DNA of 64,000 nucleotides from UBA1067 sp050874585 (GCA_050874585.1 JBNMKZ010000005.1:11298-75297), one strand, 5' to 3'; positions 27,310-37,777 are shown, counted from the stretch's first letter. Made by a program: numbers and translations. Notes: a model not told the origin generated them from the letters alone.

Positions 27310-28473
27310 ATGCGCGTCGTGAAGACAATCCTCTACCTCAAGGGCAGTGAACGGATGCCCTCCGTCCAAAAATGCAATGGGTTCATCCATGGTGCGCACG
27401 CCCATGGATGGCGTGTGCAAGCTCTGACACTGCCTCCTTCGAAATCGCCCAATCTGGAGCGGCTGCTGGCCTTTTGGAAAGCGGATGGCCTCGTCTTTGA
27501 CTGCGGTAGTTTCTCGTTATTCCCCGACTTAGATGATGTTGAATCGTTTCCGACCGTCCTCCTCACAAGCCATTCAGTCGCTGGGTTCTGTTCTGTTGGG
27601 GAAGACTTGCGCAAAACGGCCGAAAGTGCAGCTCGCGAACTCTTCCAACTCGGCTTGCACCATTTCGGATTCGTCCACTTCCCCCATCTGCGCGAATGGT
27701 CCACCGAGCGAGCGCGGCACTTTTGCACTGCCGTTCGACTGAATGGCGGCACCTGTGCCACATACCAAGCCAACGACAAACTTGAAATGATGACATGGAC
27801 CGATCATCTGCGGCGATGGATTCGCCGCCTACCCAAGCCCTGCGGGATCTTTGCCGCAAATGACGAGGTCTCCAATCACATCCGCGGCATTTGCGCAACT
27901 GAACGCATCTGCGTCCCAGATGAAATCGCCATCGTAGGCGTTGACAACGATGAATCCATCTGTGCGAATGTTCACCCGAATCTCTCCAGCGTCCTGGCGG
28001 ACAATGAGGCGATTGGCTTTCGTGCCGCACACCTCATGGCCGAACAGTTTCTCCATCCCCGCACCCACGAATCGAAACCTCGACACTTGGCCGTTTCACC
28101 ACTGATGGTTGTCCGACGCGAATCGACACGGCGAAACATCCATGCCGACGAACAGGTTCTCAGAGCAATTGAACACATCCGTGAAAACGCCTGCGCCAGT
28201 CTTCGTGCCTCGGATATCCTCAAACTCTTCAACACTTCACGACGAACGGCCGAAATGCATTTTCGTGAAGCGACGGGTCGATCCATTCTTGACGAAATCC
28301 AGCGCGTACGGATGGAACGCGCCCGTGAACTTCTTTGCGATGGTGCACGTCCCCTCAAGGTGATTGCCAATCTCTGCGGCTATACATCAGAATCATCCTT
28401 CCGGAAGGTCTATTGCGCCCACTTTGGAACACCACCTCGAAAAGGGCTTCACTCCGAAGGACATTTCTCCTAA
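27310..28473 (+). CDS. XylR-like AraC-family regulator with LacI-type sugar-sensing domain
   Basis: About 387 residues. The N-terminal part (to about 275) is a periplasmic-binding/LacI-type sensor with DGLVFDCGS, GFVHFPH, GIFAANDEVSNHIRG and DEIAIVGVDNDESIC. The C-terminal 100 residues form the AraC DNA-binding domain with two helix-turn-helix units (ILKLFNTSRRTAEMHF and IANLCGYTSESSFRKVY). This is the XylR/AraC architecture that activates sugar catabolism on ligand binding. It is divergent from the LamG-hydrolase operon. The start is uncertain: a TATAAT at 27306-27311 overlaps the ATG at 27310, so GTG at 27319 could be a leaderless start. Confidence 0.87.
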   Translation: MRVVKTILYLKGSERMPSVQKCNGFIHGAHAHGWRVQALTLPPSKSPNLERLLAFWKADGLVFDCGSFSLFPDLDDVESFPTVLLTSHSVAGFCSVGEDLRKTAESAARELFQLGLHHFGFVHFPHLREWSTERARHFCTAVRLNGGTCATYQANDKLEMMTWTDHLRRWIRRLPKPCGIFAANDEVSNHIRGICATERICVPDEIAIVGVDNDESICANVHPNLSSVLADNEAIGFRAAHLMAEQFLHPRTHESKPRHLAVSPLMVVRRESTRRNIHADEQVLRAIEHIRENACASLRASDILKLFNTSRRTAEMHFREATGRSILDEIQRVRMERARELLCDGARPLKVIANLCGYTSESSFRKVYCAHFGTPPRKGLHSEGHFS

Positions 28474-28491
28474 ACTCTTACACCCATCCGA

Positions 28492-30825
28492 CTACGGCCG
28501 AACACTGCCAGCGGAAGCTTGATGGAACTCGACTCGCCGCAAGAACCGGATCTGCAGATAAGTAAAGCCTATCAAGGCAACGCCAAGAAACCACGCCATC
28601 GTCGTCGCCGTTGAGAACCGCAGGTTGTTGTAGGCCTCCTTCCAGATCTGCAGCGAAAGAACCTGCGTGGCGTCACCTGGCCCACCAAAGGTAAGAAGGA
28701 AGATTGAACCCATCCCCTGAAAGGCCGCGATAAACGCACCGACAAAGTTAATGACCATAAGAGGCGCAAGTTGCGGAAACGTCACATGCCGAAAACGACC
28801 AAGAATTCCCGCACCATCAATGGCAGCCGCCTCGTAGTAGTCCTGAGGCAAGGATCCAAGCGCGGCAATGTAGATGAGCGAACTAATGCCAGCTCCCGCC
28901 CAAACGCCCGGAAGAATGCAACAGACCATCGCCCATGAGGAATCCAGCAACCAAGACTGCCGCGCAATCCCAAACGACGCAAGAAGTTGGTTGAGAATGC
29001 CATTTTCCGTTGGATCAAACATCAGCTTCCAGAGAAGCGTGACGACCAGGGCACTCGTCAGGTGCGGCAAGAAGTACAGAAATCTAAAGAAGACCTTGCC
29101 GCGTGGAATCTCGCAGAGCATCACGGCGAGGAGGATGGGTGAGATGAATCCAAGCAAGAGTGTAATGACAACATATTCAAGCGTCCGTAACCACGCCATC
29201 CAGAACCCAGAATCCGTCGCCACGCGAATGAAGTTATCAAGCCCAGCCCATTCAGAATTCCCCACAATGCGATAGTCCTGGAAGGCCATGACGGCGCCTC
29301 TGAAAAGAGGATAATAACTCCAAACCAGTATGGACAAAATCGCCGGAGCAAGAAAGAGCCATGGGGAAAGACGCATTTTCCCTCCCGATTCTCGATCTCC
29401 CCTCTGCCGAGGAGCATTCCGGCGCATCTGCCGCCAAACAAGACCAACGCAAACGAGAATGCAGGCAAGAACAGCACCAAGGATAATCCGTGCAAAAGGA
29501 CGCGCTTTCACTATGCGTGAGCGGTCGCTCTCAAACATAAGCCCTCGATTGGCATCACGCGTAATCGACTCAAGAGCCGCGCCAACATCGAAATGACGGC
29601 CTTCATCGGACAGTAAGATGCCAAGGAAGCGCCGTTGCATCAGATCGCTCGCCGCCTGCCAGAAGCCGACCCAGGGTTCCGTTACGGCCTTAATTTGCCC
29701 AGCTTCAAGATCCTCATACATCTCCCGAATACCAGCCGGCACTGACTTAAGTTCCTCCGCAAAGCCCAATCGCTCCAAGTCGCTCGGGCGGCACCACATC
29801 GCCCTTCCTTCGGCCACATTCCGCCTTGTCTCGGAATCCGCAAGCGCAGGATCGGCCAAGGCCTGCAGGCATGTATAGACGAGGTCGCGATCAGGCTTCG
29901 AACGGCGACCTGCCGAATCGCTCATCGCATAGAAATGGCGATGCGCCTGAAGGACCCGCGTTCCGCCCTCATCTGCCGCCGGGAATGGCATCAGCCCAAT
30001 CCAGTCCGGTGGGAACGCAAGCGTCTCCGTCAGTCGCCTGACAAGATCCTCGCCGCCAAATACAGCGGCAATCTCACCTGAAACAAAAAGCCGTCCAACA
30101 TCATCGGCAACGGAAAGCGTCGGCAATCCACGCACAACATCCAAGCGAACAAGTCCTTGAAGAAATTCAGCGGCACGCCTTGCCTCCGGGCTGTCAAACG
30201 AGGCCTCGTAGGTTCCGTTCGTATCCGTAGCCCGAATCACGTCCCCACCGGCGGACTGCACCCACGGCAAAAATCCCCACGGACGATTCTCAATCGCAAA
30301 AGCCCGACGTCCAGGCCGCGTCAATTTGATGCACCACTCCCTGAATTCACTCCATGTGCGTGGCGCTTTTTCAGCATCCATCCCCGCCTCGCGCACCAAG
30401 TCCTTTCGATAGACGATTCCATAATAGGCAATCGCCGGTGTCGGCAAGGCCCAAACATGACCATCAAGCGTCCGAACACGATCCCAAAGGTCCTTCGCCT
30501 CACCCGGCTGAACCCATTCGTCCAACGGATAGATGAAACCCTGCGAGACGTCATGTCTCAGAATGTGAAACCACACTTTGTAGATGTCGGGAGCCGTACC
30601 ACCCGCAAGTGCCAGCATAAGCGCGGCACGGCCTCCAGCCCCCGGCAGGACGAGTCCACCCCACTTGACCGGATCGATCTCAGAATTCCGCCGCGCCAGA
30701 TCGAGAATGCACCGTGTAGACGGCTCCTCGGGACGCTCGGGGTCATAGGAGAAAAGGAAACTGACCTCCGTTTTCGCGAAGGTCAGCAACGGCGCAAGCG
30801 CAAGAATCGCCGCGCAGAGTCTCAT
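28492..30825 (-). CDS. Fusion of an extracellular sugar-binding protein with a MalF-type ABC permease
   Basis: 777 residues. An N-terminal signal (MRLCAAILALAPLLTFA) is followed by a family-1 solute-binding protein (about 20-425: GGTAPDIYKVWF, IVYRKDLVREAGMD, TWSEFREWCIKL, FVSGEIAAVFGG). A membrane helix (about 440-460) joins it to a MalF/UgpA-like permease with about six helices, including LFLAPAILSILVWSYYPL. The EAA loop that contacts the ATPase (YYEAAAIDGAGILGRFRHVT) is also present. Normally these are separate genes. The second permease (MalG type) and the ATPase are not in this window. It overlaps the DJ-1 gene stop by ATGA and converges on the XylR-like regulator. Confidence 0.86.
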   Translation of the reverse strand: MRLCAAILALAPLLTFAKTEVSFLFSYDPERPEEPSTRCILDLARRNSEIDPVKWGGLVLPGAGGRAALMLALAGGTAPDIYKVWFHILRHDVSQGFIYPLDEWVQPGEAKDLWDRVRTLDGHVWALPTPAIAYYGIVYRKDLVREAGMDAEKAPRTWSEFREWCIKLTRPGRRAFAIENRPWGFLPWVQSAGGDVIRATDTNGTYEASFDSPEARRAAEFLQGLVRLDVVRGLPTLSVADDVGRLFVSGEIAAVFGGEDLVRRLTETLAFPPDWIGLMPFPAADEGGTRVLQAHRHFYAMSDSAGRRSKPDRDLVYTCLQALADPALADSETRRNVAEGRAMWCRPSDLERLGFAEELKSVPAGIREMYEDLEAGQIKAVTEPWVGFWQAASDLMQRRFLGILLSDEGRHFDVGAALESITRDANRGLMFESDRSRIVKARPFARIILGAVLACILVCVGLVWRQMRRNAPRQRGDRESGGKMRLSPWLFLAPAILSILVWSYYPLFRGAVMAFQDYRIVGNSEWAGLDNFIRVATDSGFWMAWLRTLEYVVITLLLGFISPILLAVMLCEIPRGKVFFRFLYFLPHLTSALVVTLLWKLMFDPTENGILNQLLASFGIARQSWLLDSSWAMVCCILPGVWAGAGISSLIYIAALGSLPQDYYEAAAIDGAGILGRFRHVTFPQLAPLMVINFVGAFIAAFQGMGSIFLLTFGGPGDATQVLSLQIWKEAYNNLRFSTATTMAWFLGVALIGFTYLQIRFLRRVEFHQASAGSVRP

Positions 30826-31379
30826 TCAAGGACGTCCGTCACCATACCACGGGCCACCTTGGCGGCAACGGCCGGCCCCATCAGCGCTTGCAAGACGACA
30901 AGGCCAAACAGAAGGGCCGAACCTGGCGCCTGGCCGGTGATGACATCACCATCCGCCACAACCGGGACATTCGAACTCACGCGGTCAAGACCCATGACAC
31001 ATGTCGGGTAACAGGTCACGTGACGGCCAGCATCCACAACCCCCGCATCCGTCAGAACGGTCGGCGCAGCGCAAATTGCGCACAGGAGCCGACCTTCCGA
31101 CTTTTGACGACGAAGCCGTTCTATCACGGCGGTGGACTTCCGCAAGTTCTCCGTGCCTTCTCCGCCGCCGGGAAGGAGAATCGCATCATACGTCTCCTTC
31201 TCCGCGTCAACGAAAAGAGCATCGGCCCGCATCACTATTCCGTGCGCACTAGTGACCTCCAGACTGTCATGAATGGAGGCCGTGACAACGGATACGCCCC
31301 CTCGGCGGAGGACGTCAATTGCACTCACGGCTTCAATATCTTCAAAGCCATTGGCAAGCGGGATTAGGACGGAAACCAT
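30822..31379 (-). CDS. DJ-1/PfpI family protein
   Basis: 185 residues, the standard size of the YajL/DJ-1 branch. Seen: VLIPLANGFEDIEA at the start, AILLPGGGEGTENLR, the nucleophile elbow LCAICAAPTVL with the reactive Cys, and ITGQAPGSALLFGL. Related proteins act as chaperones, glyoxalases or deglycases; which applies is not readable here. It is translationally coupled to the sugar-binding/permease fusion downstream, and lies 13 bases after the RRM-protein stop. Confidence 0.87.
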   Translation of the reverse strand: MVSVLIPLANGFEDIEAVSAIDVLRRGGVSVVTASIHDSLEVTSAHGIVMRADALFVDAEKETYDAILLPGGGEGTENLRKSTAVIERLRRQKSEGRLLCAICAAPTVLTDAGVVDAGRHVTCYPTCVMGLDRVSSNVPVVADGDVITGQAPGSALLFGLVVLQALMGPAVAAKVARGMVTDVLE

Positions 31380-31392
31380 TTCTCGTCAATCC

Positions 31393-31872
31393 TTAGGCGA
31401 GATTCTTCGCTTCGTTGCACTTCATGCAACGGCCGAGAATTTCCTTCTCGTTGAGGGCCGCAATCGCCGCCTCGGCCTCAGCCCGATTGGGCATCTGAAC
31501 GAAGCCAAAACCTTTCGAACGATTGTTGTAGCGGTTCGTGACAATCCGCACAGCGTTCACACGCCCAAACTTCTCAAATTCCTTGCGGAGCTGGTCATCG
31601 GTCAGTTCGTAGCTCAAGTTGCCGACATAGATCTCAACGCTGCCATCCGCAGGCGCAGGATGACGCTTCTCAAACTTCGGCTCGGCCTTGCGCACGGACG
31701 ACGAACGCCCGCGGCACGAACACCCGCCCTGCTTCTTCCCACAGGAATGAAATGCCAGGCACAGAATCTTGGCGACAACGATGCCGAGAATGAATGCGAC
31801 AACCGTCAGGGTGATGGCGGCACACTGGGTAGCACCCTTGAATAGGGCGAGGACTTCATTGATGCATTGCAT
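31393..31872 (-). CDS. Membrane-anchored RRM RNA-binding protein
   Basis: 159 residues. An N-terminal hydrophobic helix (about 18-43, AAITLTVVAFILGIVVAKIL) is followed by a Cys-rich, basic linker (CGKKQGGCSCRGR). A complete RRM fold (about 78-150) contains RNP2 IYVGNLSY and RNP1 KGFGFVQM, both with the RNA-stacking aromatics. The tail carries CMKC. Bacterial RRM proteins are normally small and soluble, so a membrane anchor is unusual. It sits 28 bases after rpoD on the same strand. It may place RNA binding at the inner membrane; that is inference. Confidence 0.82.
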   Translation of the reverse strand: MQCINEVLALFKGATQCAAITLTVVAFILGIVVAKILCLAFHSCGKKQGGCSCRGRSSSVRKAEPKFEKRHPAPADGSVEIYVGNLSYELTDDQLRKEFEKFGRVNAVRIVTNRYNNRSKGFGFVQMPNRAEAEAAIAALNEKEILGRCMKCNEAKNLA

Positions 31873-31900
31873 TATATACTCTACTCTCTTTCTTCTTTGG

Positions 31901-33910
<2,010 letters not shown>

Positions 33911-33962
33911 TCACAGCTCCAGTATACAATCCACCCAATCTCACTTTGTCAAGTGTCTCTAT

Positions 33963-33991
33963 ATTATATCACATCCCGACCAGGCTGTGAA
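33963..33991 (-). promoter_or_regulatory. Likely rpoD promoter, overlapping the end of the MgtC-like gene
   Basis: Minus strand TTCACA (33986-33991), a 17-base spacer and a perfect TATAAT (33963-33968), about 50 bases before the rpoD ATG. A second TTGACA (33947-33952) with TATACT (33921-33926) lies too near the start codon to be preferred. Confidence 0.65.
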
Positions 33992-34452
33992 GTGGGGGTG
34001 CCTTTTTCCTCGTCATTCACGCTCCCATCAGGCTCAACACCCCGCCTCAAATGACGGGCGATGCGGCCAAGCGCCTCAAGCCCAACAAGCGACAGAAGCG
34101 TCGTCGCAACGGCAACCGCATATAATCCCGCCGCGACGGCCATGCCGATTCCCGCCGACACCCAAATGCCAGCCGCCGTCGTCAGCCCGTGGACGGCATG
34201 CTTCTGAACAAGGATCGCCCCCGCGCCGAGAAAACCGATTCCGCTGACGATTTGCGCGGCGACCCGCGACGGATCGCCCTCCCCATTGAACCCGTAGCGC
34301 GAAACGATGACCATCAGGGCCGCCCCAAGGGCAACCAGAAGATGCGTCCTGACCCCGGCGACCTTCGCCCGGTATTCACGCTCAGCACCAATCACCCCAG
34401 CCAAGAGCCCCGCCACAACAAGACGAACAATCAATTCCAATGTATCTGGCAT
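33964..34452 (-). CDS. MgtC/SapB family membrane protein
   Basis: 162 residues with four to five membrane helices. The family signature region AGLLAGVIGAEREYRAKVAGVRTHLLVALGAAL is clear. RVAAQIVSGIGFLGAGAILV and GLTTAAGIWVSAGIGMAVAAG follow. Relatives contribute to Mg homeostasis or regulate the ATP synthase in pathogens; in free-living bacteria the role is often unknown. The start has AAAGGA upstream, and a TATAAT lies at 34485-34490 on the minus strand just after the terminator of the preceding gene. Confidence 0.87.
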   Translation of the reverse strand: MPDTLELIVRLVVAGLLAGVIGAEREYRAKVAGVRTHLLVALGAALMVIVSRYGFNGEGDPSRVAAQIVSGIGFLGAGAILVQKHAVHGLTTAAGIWVSAGIGMAVAAGLYAVAVATTLLSLVGLEALGRIARHLRRGVEPDGSVNDEEKGTPTSQPGRDVI

Positions 34453-34494
34453 TCCAAAGTCCTTTCTTCAAACAACTATTCCGTATTATAGCAG

Positions 34495-34526
34495 AAAAAG
34501 GCCCGGAGCTAAAATGCTCCGGGCCT
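34495..34526 (-). terminator. Terminator of the hypothetical gene at 34558
   Basis: An 11-bp perfect stem (34499-34509 with 34516-34526) with a six-base loop, followed on the minus strand by five T. Nearby is the TATAAT that serves the MgtC-like gene. Confidence 0.88.
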
Positions 34527-34557
34527 GTGGGGAGTGAAATCCATTTCAGTTGCGGTA

Positions 34558-35424
34558 TCAGAAGGCCGCCGAGGCATCGTTCACACGCTGTGCACGCTTT
34601 TCTACTGCGGCCTTGCGTGCCTCCACACGGAGTTCTTCATACTCATTTGCCGCCTCACCAAGCATCGCCTCGTCCCAGGCGACAAGGGCCGTTTCATAGT
34701 CCGGCAGAGCCTTCGCCAGGCAAACTTTCACAAACCGGCCGCCACCGATGTCAAAGATGTACATCGGACGCGTGAAACTGGCCAACCGTGCCCAAGTCCC
34801 GTAGCGCTTTTCAAGGGCCTCAATCAGGTAATGACGCTTCCACTGGGCGCAAGGGTCGATGGCATTCCGCGCACAGGCCATCACCTTAACAATGCGATGT
34901 GTCTTCGGCGTGACGTAGACATAGTAGTCATCGAAGTCCGCCAGGGGCTTCTTCGGCTCAAAGGTGGCCCTCACGAGGGCCGGCTCAGCAGAATCCTGAA
35001 CGAAATTCTGAGCCTCGAACTCTTCGCCAAACGTCAGACCCATGAAGGAGTCGGCCGCCGCGTCCGCAGCCGAATCGGTCACATTCGCGCAATCGTCCGC
35101 CGGGCGTGCAACGCGCCCCGACTCGTCAATCGAGTAACTCTGCGAATATTCGCTCGTGGCGTTGACAAGCACCTTTCCATCCGAATCCATCGTCGTACGC
35201 GTTTCGCGGCGATGTTCGGTCACCATATTCCCGTTCGTCGTCACCGTTGATTCGATGAAGCGACGCGAAACCGAACCGTTCTCGTTCGTCGTCACCGTCG
35301 TCTCGGAATTCTTCGCAGACATATCCTTGCGCTCACCCGCGCAAATCGTCCCGACGATTCCGAGCGCGGCAAGAACGCAGCAGACACCTGCTGCAACTCG
35401 CACCGCCATGTTTCCGACCTTCAT
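34558..35424 (-). CDS. Secreted protein of unknown function
   Basis: 288 residues with an N-terminal hydrophobic signal (VAAGVCCVLAALGIVGTICA). A Thr/Asn-rich segment containing a near-duplicated strand pattern (ETTVTTNENGSVSRRFIES, then STVTTNGNMVTEHRRE) follows. A C-terminal globular part (about 130-260) includes MGLTFGEEFE, DDYYVYVTPKTHRIVKV and YLIEALEKRYGTW. I do not recognise a family. It is monocistronic by appearance, lying between the terminator after rplL and its own terminator. Confidence 0.65.
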   Translation of the reverse strand: MKVGNMAVRVAAGVCCVLAALGIVGTICAGERKDMSAKNSETTVTTNENGSVSRRFIESTVTTNGNMVTEHRRETRTTMDSDGKVLVNATSEYSQSYSIDESGRVARPADDCANVTDSAADAAADSFMGLTFGEEFEAQNFVQDSAEPALVRATFEPKKPLADFDDYYVYVTPKTHRIVKVMACARNAIDPCAQWKRHYLIEALEKRYGTWARLASFTRPMYIFDIGGGRFVKVCLAKALPDYETALVAWDEAMLGEAANEYEELRVEARKAAVEKRAQRVNDASAAF

Positions 35425-35526
35425 CCTAACGCCTCAAAATCCTTTCCGTCCCGGTGGAAGGGCCAACCTTCCCTTCCCTCCCGGAACGCCGCCATTTTAC
35501 CAAATCGACATTAACGGAAGATTAAG

Positions 35527-35563
35527 GAAAAAAAGAAAGCCGCGGCAGAATCCGCCGCGGCTT
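35527..35563 (-). terminator. Terminator after rplL
   Basis: A 10-bp perfect stem (35537-35546 with 35554-35563) followed on the minus strand by TTTCTTTTTTT. It closes the ribosomal protein operon directly after rplL. Confidence 0.9.
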
Positions 35564-35584
35564 CCCTTCATCCGACAAGTCGAA

Positions 35585-35950
35585 TTACTTGATCTCAACT
35601 TCGGCACCAGCCTTGGTGAGCTGCTCCTTGATCTTCTCGGCGTCTTCCTTGGAAGCGCCTTCCTTGACCGTCTTCGGAGCGCCGTCGACGAGGTCCTTCG
35701 CGTCCTTGAGGCCGAGGCCCGTAATCGCGCGGATTTCCTTGATGACCGCAATCTTGTTCGCACCAGCCGCCTTGAGGACGACATCGAACTCGGTCTTCTC
35801 TTCAGCTGCGGCAGCACCGGCGGCAGGGCCAGCGACGGCAACAGCGGCAGCGGCGGAAACGCCCCACGCCTCTTCGAGAGCCTTCACGAGGTCATTGATT
35901 TCGAGAACCGTCTTGCCCGACAGCTCCTTGATGATTTCTTCGTTCGTCAT
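35585..35950 (-). CDS. rplL: Large ribosomal subunit protein bL12 (L7/L12)
   Basis: 121 residues. An N-terminal dimerisation segment (IIKELSGKTVLEINDLVKALEE), an Ala-rich hinge and the C-terminal factor-binding domain (KIAVIKEIRAITGLGLKDAKDLVDGAPKTVKEG) make it certain. It forms the stalk that recruits translation factors. It is the last gene of the rplK-rplA-rplJ-rplL series; rpoB, the common next gene, is absent. Confidence 0.97.
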   Translation of the reverse strand: MTNEEIIKELSGKTVLEINDLVKALEEAWGVSAAAAVAVAGPAAGAAAAEEKTEFDVVLKAAGANKIAVIKEIRAITGLGLKDAKDLVDGAPKTVKEGASKEDAEKIKEQLTKAGAEVEIK

Positions 35951-36055
35951 TTTCTTTCTTTCCTTTTTTTCAACCGGCCGCGTGTTTCATCGTCCGGGGT
36001 GCCGCCCTATCTTTCGGTTTCCCTATCGTTCAGGCGGCTTTTACAAATCCATCCG

Positions 36056-36574
36056 TTAGGCCGCAGGGGTCGCTTCCGGAGCGGCCTCGCCACCTTCCTT
36101 CTTCGCCTTCTCGGAGAGCACACGGGCGAGACGCGTCGCAGGCTCCTTGAGGAGCATGAGCAACGTCGCACGGAGCTGATCCTTGCCAGGAACCTTCGAG
36201 AGAGCCTCGACCATCGCCGCATCGACAATCTTGTTGTCGTAGTCGGCGCCCTTGACCGAAGCCTTGCCAGCCGAAGCCTTCACGAACTCCATGATGGCCT
36301 TCGCCACGGCGGTCGGCTCACCCTTGCCGGTGACGACGGCCGTCGGACCCGCGAACATCGCGTTGACCTCTTCGCTCCAGCCCTTCTCCTTGGCGACCTT
36401 CGCGAGGAAGGTGTTCTTCACGACCAGAAGACGGCTGTCGAGCTTACGGAGATCCGCACGGAGCTTCGAAAACTTGGCGACATCCACGCCACCGTGGTTG
36501 ATGATGAAGCAGTAGTCCGAATCCTTGACGCGGGAGACGACTTCATCGAGAATGGCAACCTTTTCAATTCTCAT
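36056..36574 (-). CDS. rplJ: Large ribosomal subunit protein uL10
   Basis: 172 residues, the usual size. It anchors bL12 to the ribosome. Seen: DYCFIINHGGVDVAKFSKLRADLRK, VVKNTFLAKVAKEKGW, and a C-terminal helix with PATRLARVLSEKAKK that binds bL12 dimers. Only 15 bases separate it from rplA, so there is no room for the classic L10 leader in that gap; a 105-base gap precedes rplL. Autoregulation, if present, must use a site further upstream. Confidence 0.95.
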   Translation of the reverse strand: MRIEKVAILDEVVSRVKDSDYCFIINHGGVDVAKFSKLRADLRKLDSRLLVVKNTFLAKVAKEKGWSEEVNAMFAGPTAVVTGKGEPTAVAKAIMEFVKASAGKASVKGADYDNKIVDAAMVEALSKVPGKDQLRATLLMLLKEPATRLARVLSEKAKKEGGEAAPEATPAA

Positions 36575-36589
36575 TTTCGATTACCTCCT

Positions 36590-37282
36590 TTATTCGGCAT
36601 CCGCCGAGACGATCACAGGAACGCCAACGCCCATCGTGGAGGCGATAGTCATGGACTTGATGAAGACGCCCTTCACCGTAGCCGGCTTGGCCGACTGGAC
36701 GGCGGAGACAATGGCCTTGATGTTGCCAACAAGTGCCGCGTCCTCGAAGCTGCGCTTTCCGGCGATGACCGCGAGGTTGCCGGTCTTGTCCATACGGAAA
36801 TCGACCTTGCCACCCTTGGCTTCCTTCACCGCCGTCGCCGTATCGTCCGTCACCGTACCCGTCTTCGGGTTCGGCATCAGGCCGCGCGGGCCGAGGATAC
36901 GAGCGCACTTGCGGACTTCCTTCATCGCCTCAACCGTCGCAATCGCGACGTCGAAATCGCACCAGCCCTCTTTCGTGACCTTCTCGATCAGGTCCGCCAG
37001 GCCGACGAAATCAGCGCCCGCCGCACGAGCCGCCTCGGCGGCATCGCCACCGGCGAACACGGCAACCTTGACCTGCTTGCCCGAACCGTTGGGGAGCTTG
37101 ACCGTGCCGCGCACAGCCGTATCGCCCTTCGTGAGCTCCTTGCCGAGGTGGAAGTAGACGTCAATCGTCTCGTCGAACTTCGCGCCCGGGTTCGCCTTCA
37201 CGAACTTGACGGCCTCATCAAGGCTAACCGCCTTCTTCGGGGCCTTCTTCAGAGCGTTGAAATACTTCTTGCCGTGCTTCAT
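36590..37282 (-). CDS. rplA: Large ribosomal subunit protein uL1
   Basis: 230 residues. MKHGKKYFNALKK, DAVKFVKANPGAKFDETIDV, PNGSGKQVKVAVFAGGD, the signature RILGPRGLMPNPKTGTV and PATVKGVFIKSMTIASTMG define uL1, which forms the mobile L1 stalk at the tRNA exit site. Its start overlaps the rplK stop by four bases. Confidence 0.97.
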   Translation of the reverse strand: MKHGKKYFNALKKAPKKAVSLDEAVKFVKANPGAKFDETIDVYFHLGKELTKGDTAVRGTVKLPNGSGKQVKVAVFAGGDAAEAARAAGADFVGLADLIEKVTKEGWCDFDVAIATVEAMKEVRKCARILGPRGLMPNPKTGTVTDDTATAVKEAKGGKVDFRMDKTGNLAVIAGKRSFEDAALVGNIKAIVSAVQSAKPATVKGVFIKSMTIASTMGVGVPVIVSADAE

Positions 37283-37704
37283 TCAACCACCTCGATTCCC
37301 ATGTTGCGCGCCGTGCCTGCAATCATCTTGACCGCCTGCTCCGGATCGTCCGTGTTGAGGTCGGCCTTCTTCATCTCGACAATCTTGAGAAGCTGGGCCT
37401 TGGTGACCTTGCCAACCTTGTTCTTGTTGGGAACGCCGCTACCCTTGGCAAGTCCCGCCTCTTTCTTGAGGAGGACGGACGCCGGCGGCGACTTGAACTG
37501 AAGCGAGAAGCTACGATCCTGATAAACCGTGATAATCACGGGGATCACGAGACCGGAATCCTTCGCGGTCTTAGCATTGAACTCCTTGCAGAACTGCATG
37601 ATGTTGACACCAGCAGAACCGAGCGCGGGACCCACAGGAGGTGCGGGATTCGCCGCACCGGCCGGAATCTGGAGCTTAACCACGCCAGTAACCTTCTTGG
37701 CCAT
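37279..37704 (-). CDS. rplK: Large ribosomal subunit protein uL11
   Basis: 141 residues, exactly the common length. VVKLQIPAGAANPAPPVGPALGS, GVNIMQFCKEFNAKT, FKSPPASVLLKKEAG and AVKMIAGTARNMGIEVV are all family hallmarks. It binds the GTPase-associated centre of 23S rRNA together with uL10. It follows nusG by about 70 bases on the same strand. Confidence 0.97.
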   Translation of the reverse strand: MAKKVTGVVKLQIPAGAANPAPPVGPALGSAGVNIMQFCKEFNAKTAKDSGLVIPVIITVYQDRSFSLQFKSPPASVLLKKEAGLAKGSGVPNKNKVGKVTKAQLLKIVEMKKADLNTDDPEQAVKMIAGTARNMGIEVVE

Positions 37705-37777
37705 TTGCCTTTTCCTTCTATTCGTGCGGCTCCTCCCGGGGATCCATCCCGGTCAAGCGGACCGCAAAACCTACCGA

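Noticed and set aside
36575..36589. L10-type autoregulatory leader before rplJ
   Set aside because: Only 15 bases separate rplA and rplJ, too short for that structure.
35156..37501. 781-codon plus-strand open frame
   Set aside because: Runs opposite rplL, rplJ and rplA; an artefact of strong codon bias in ribosomal genes.
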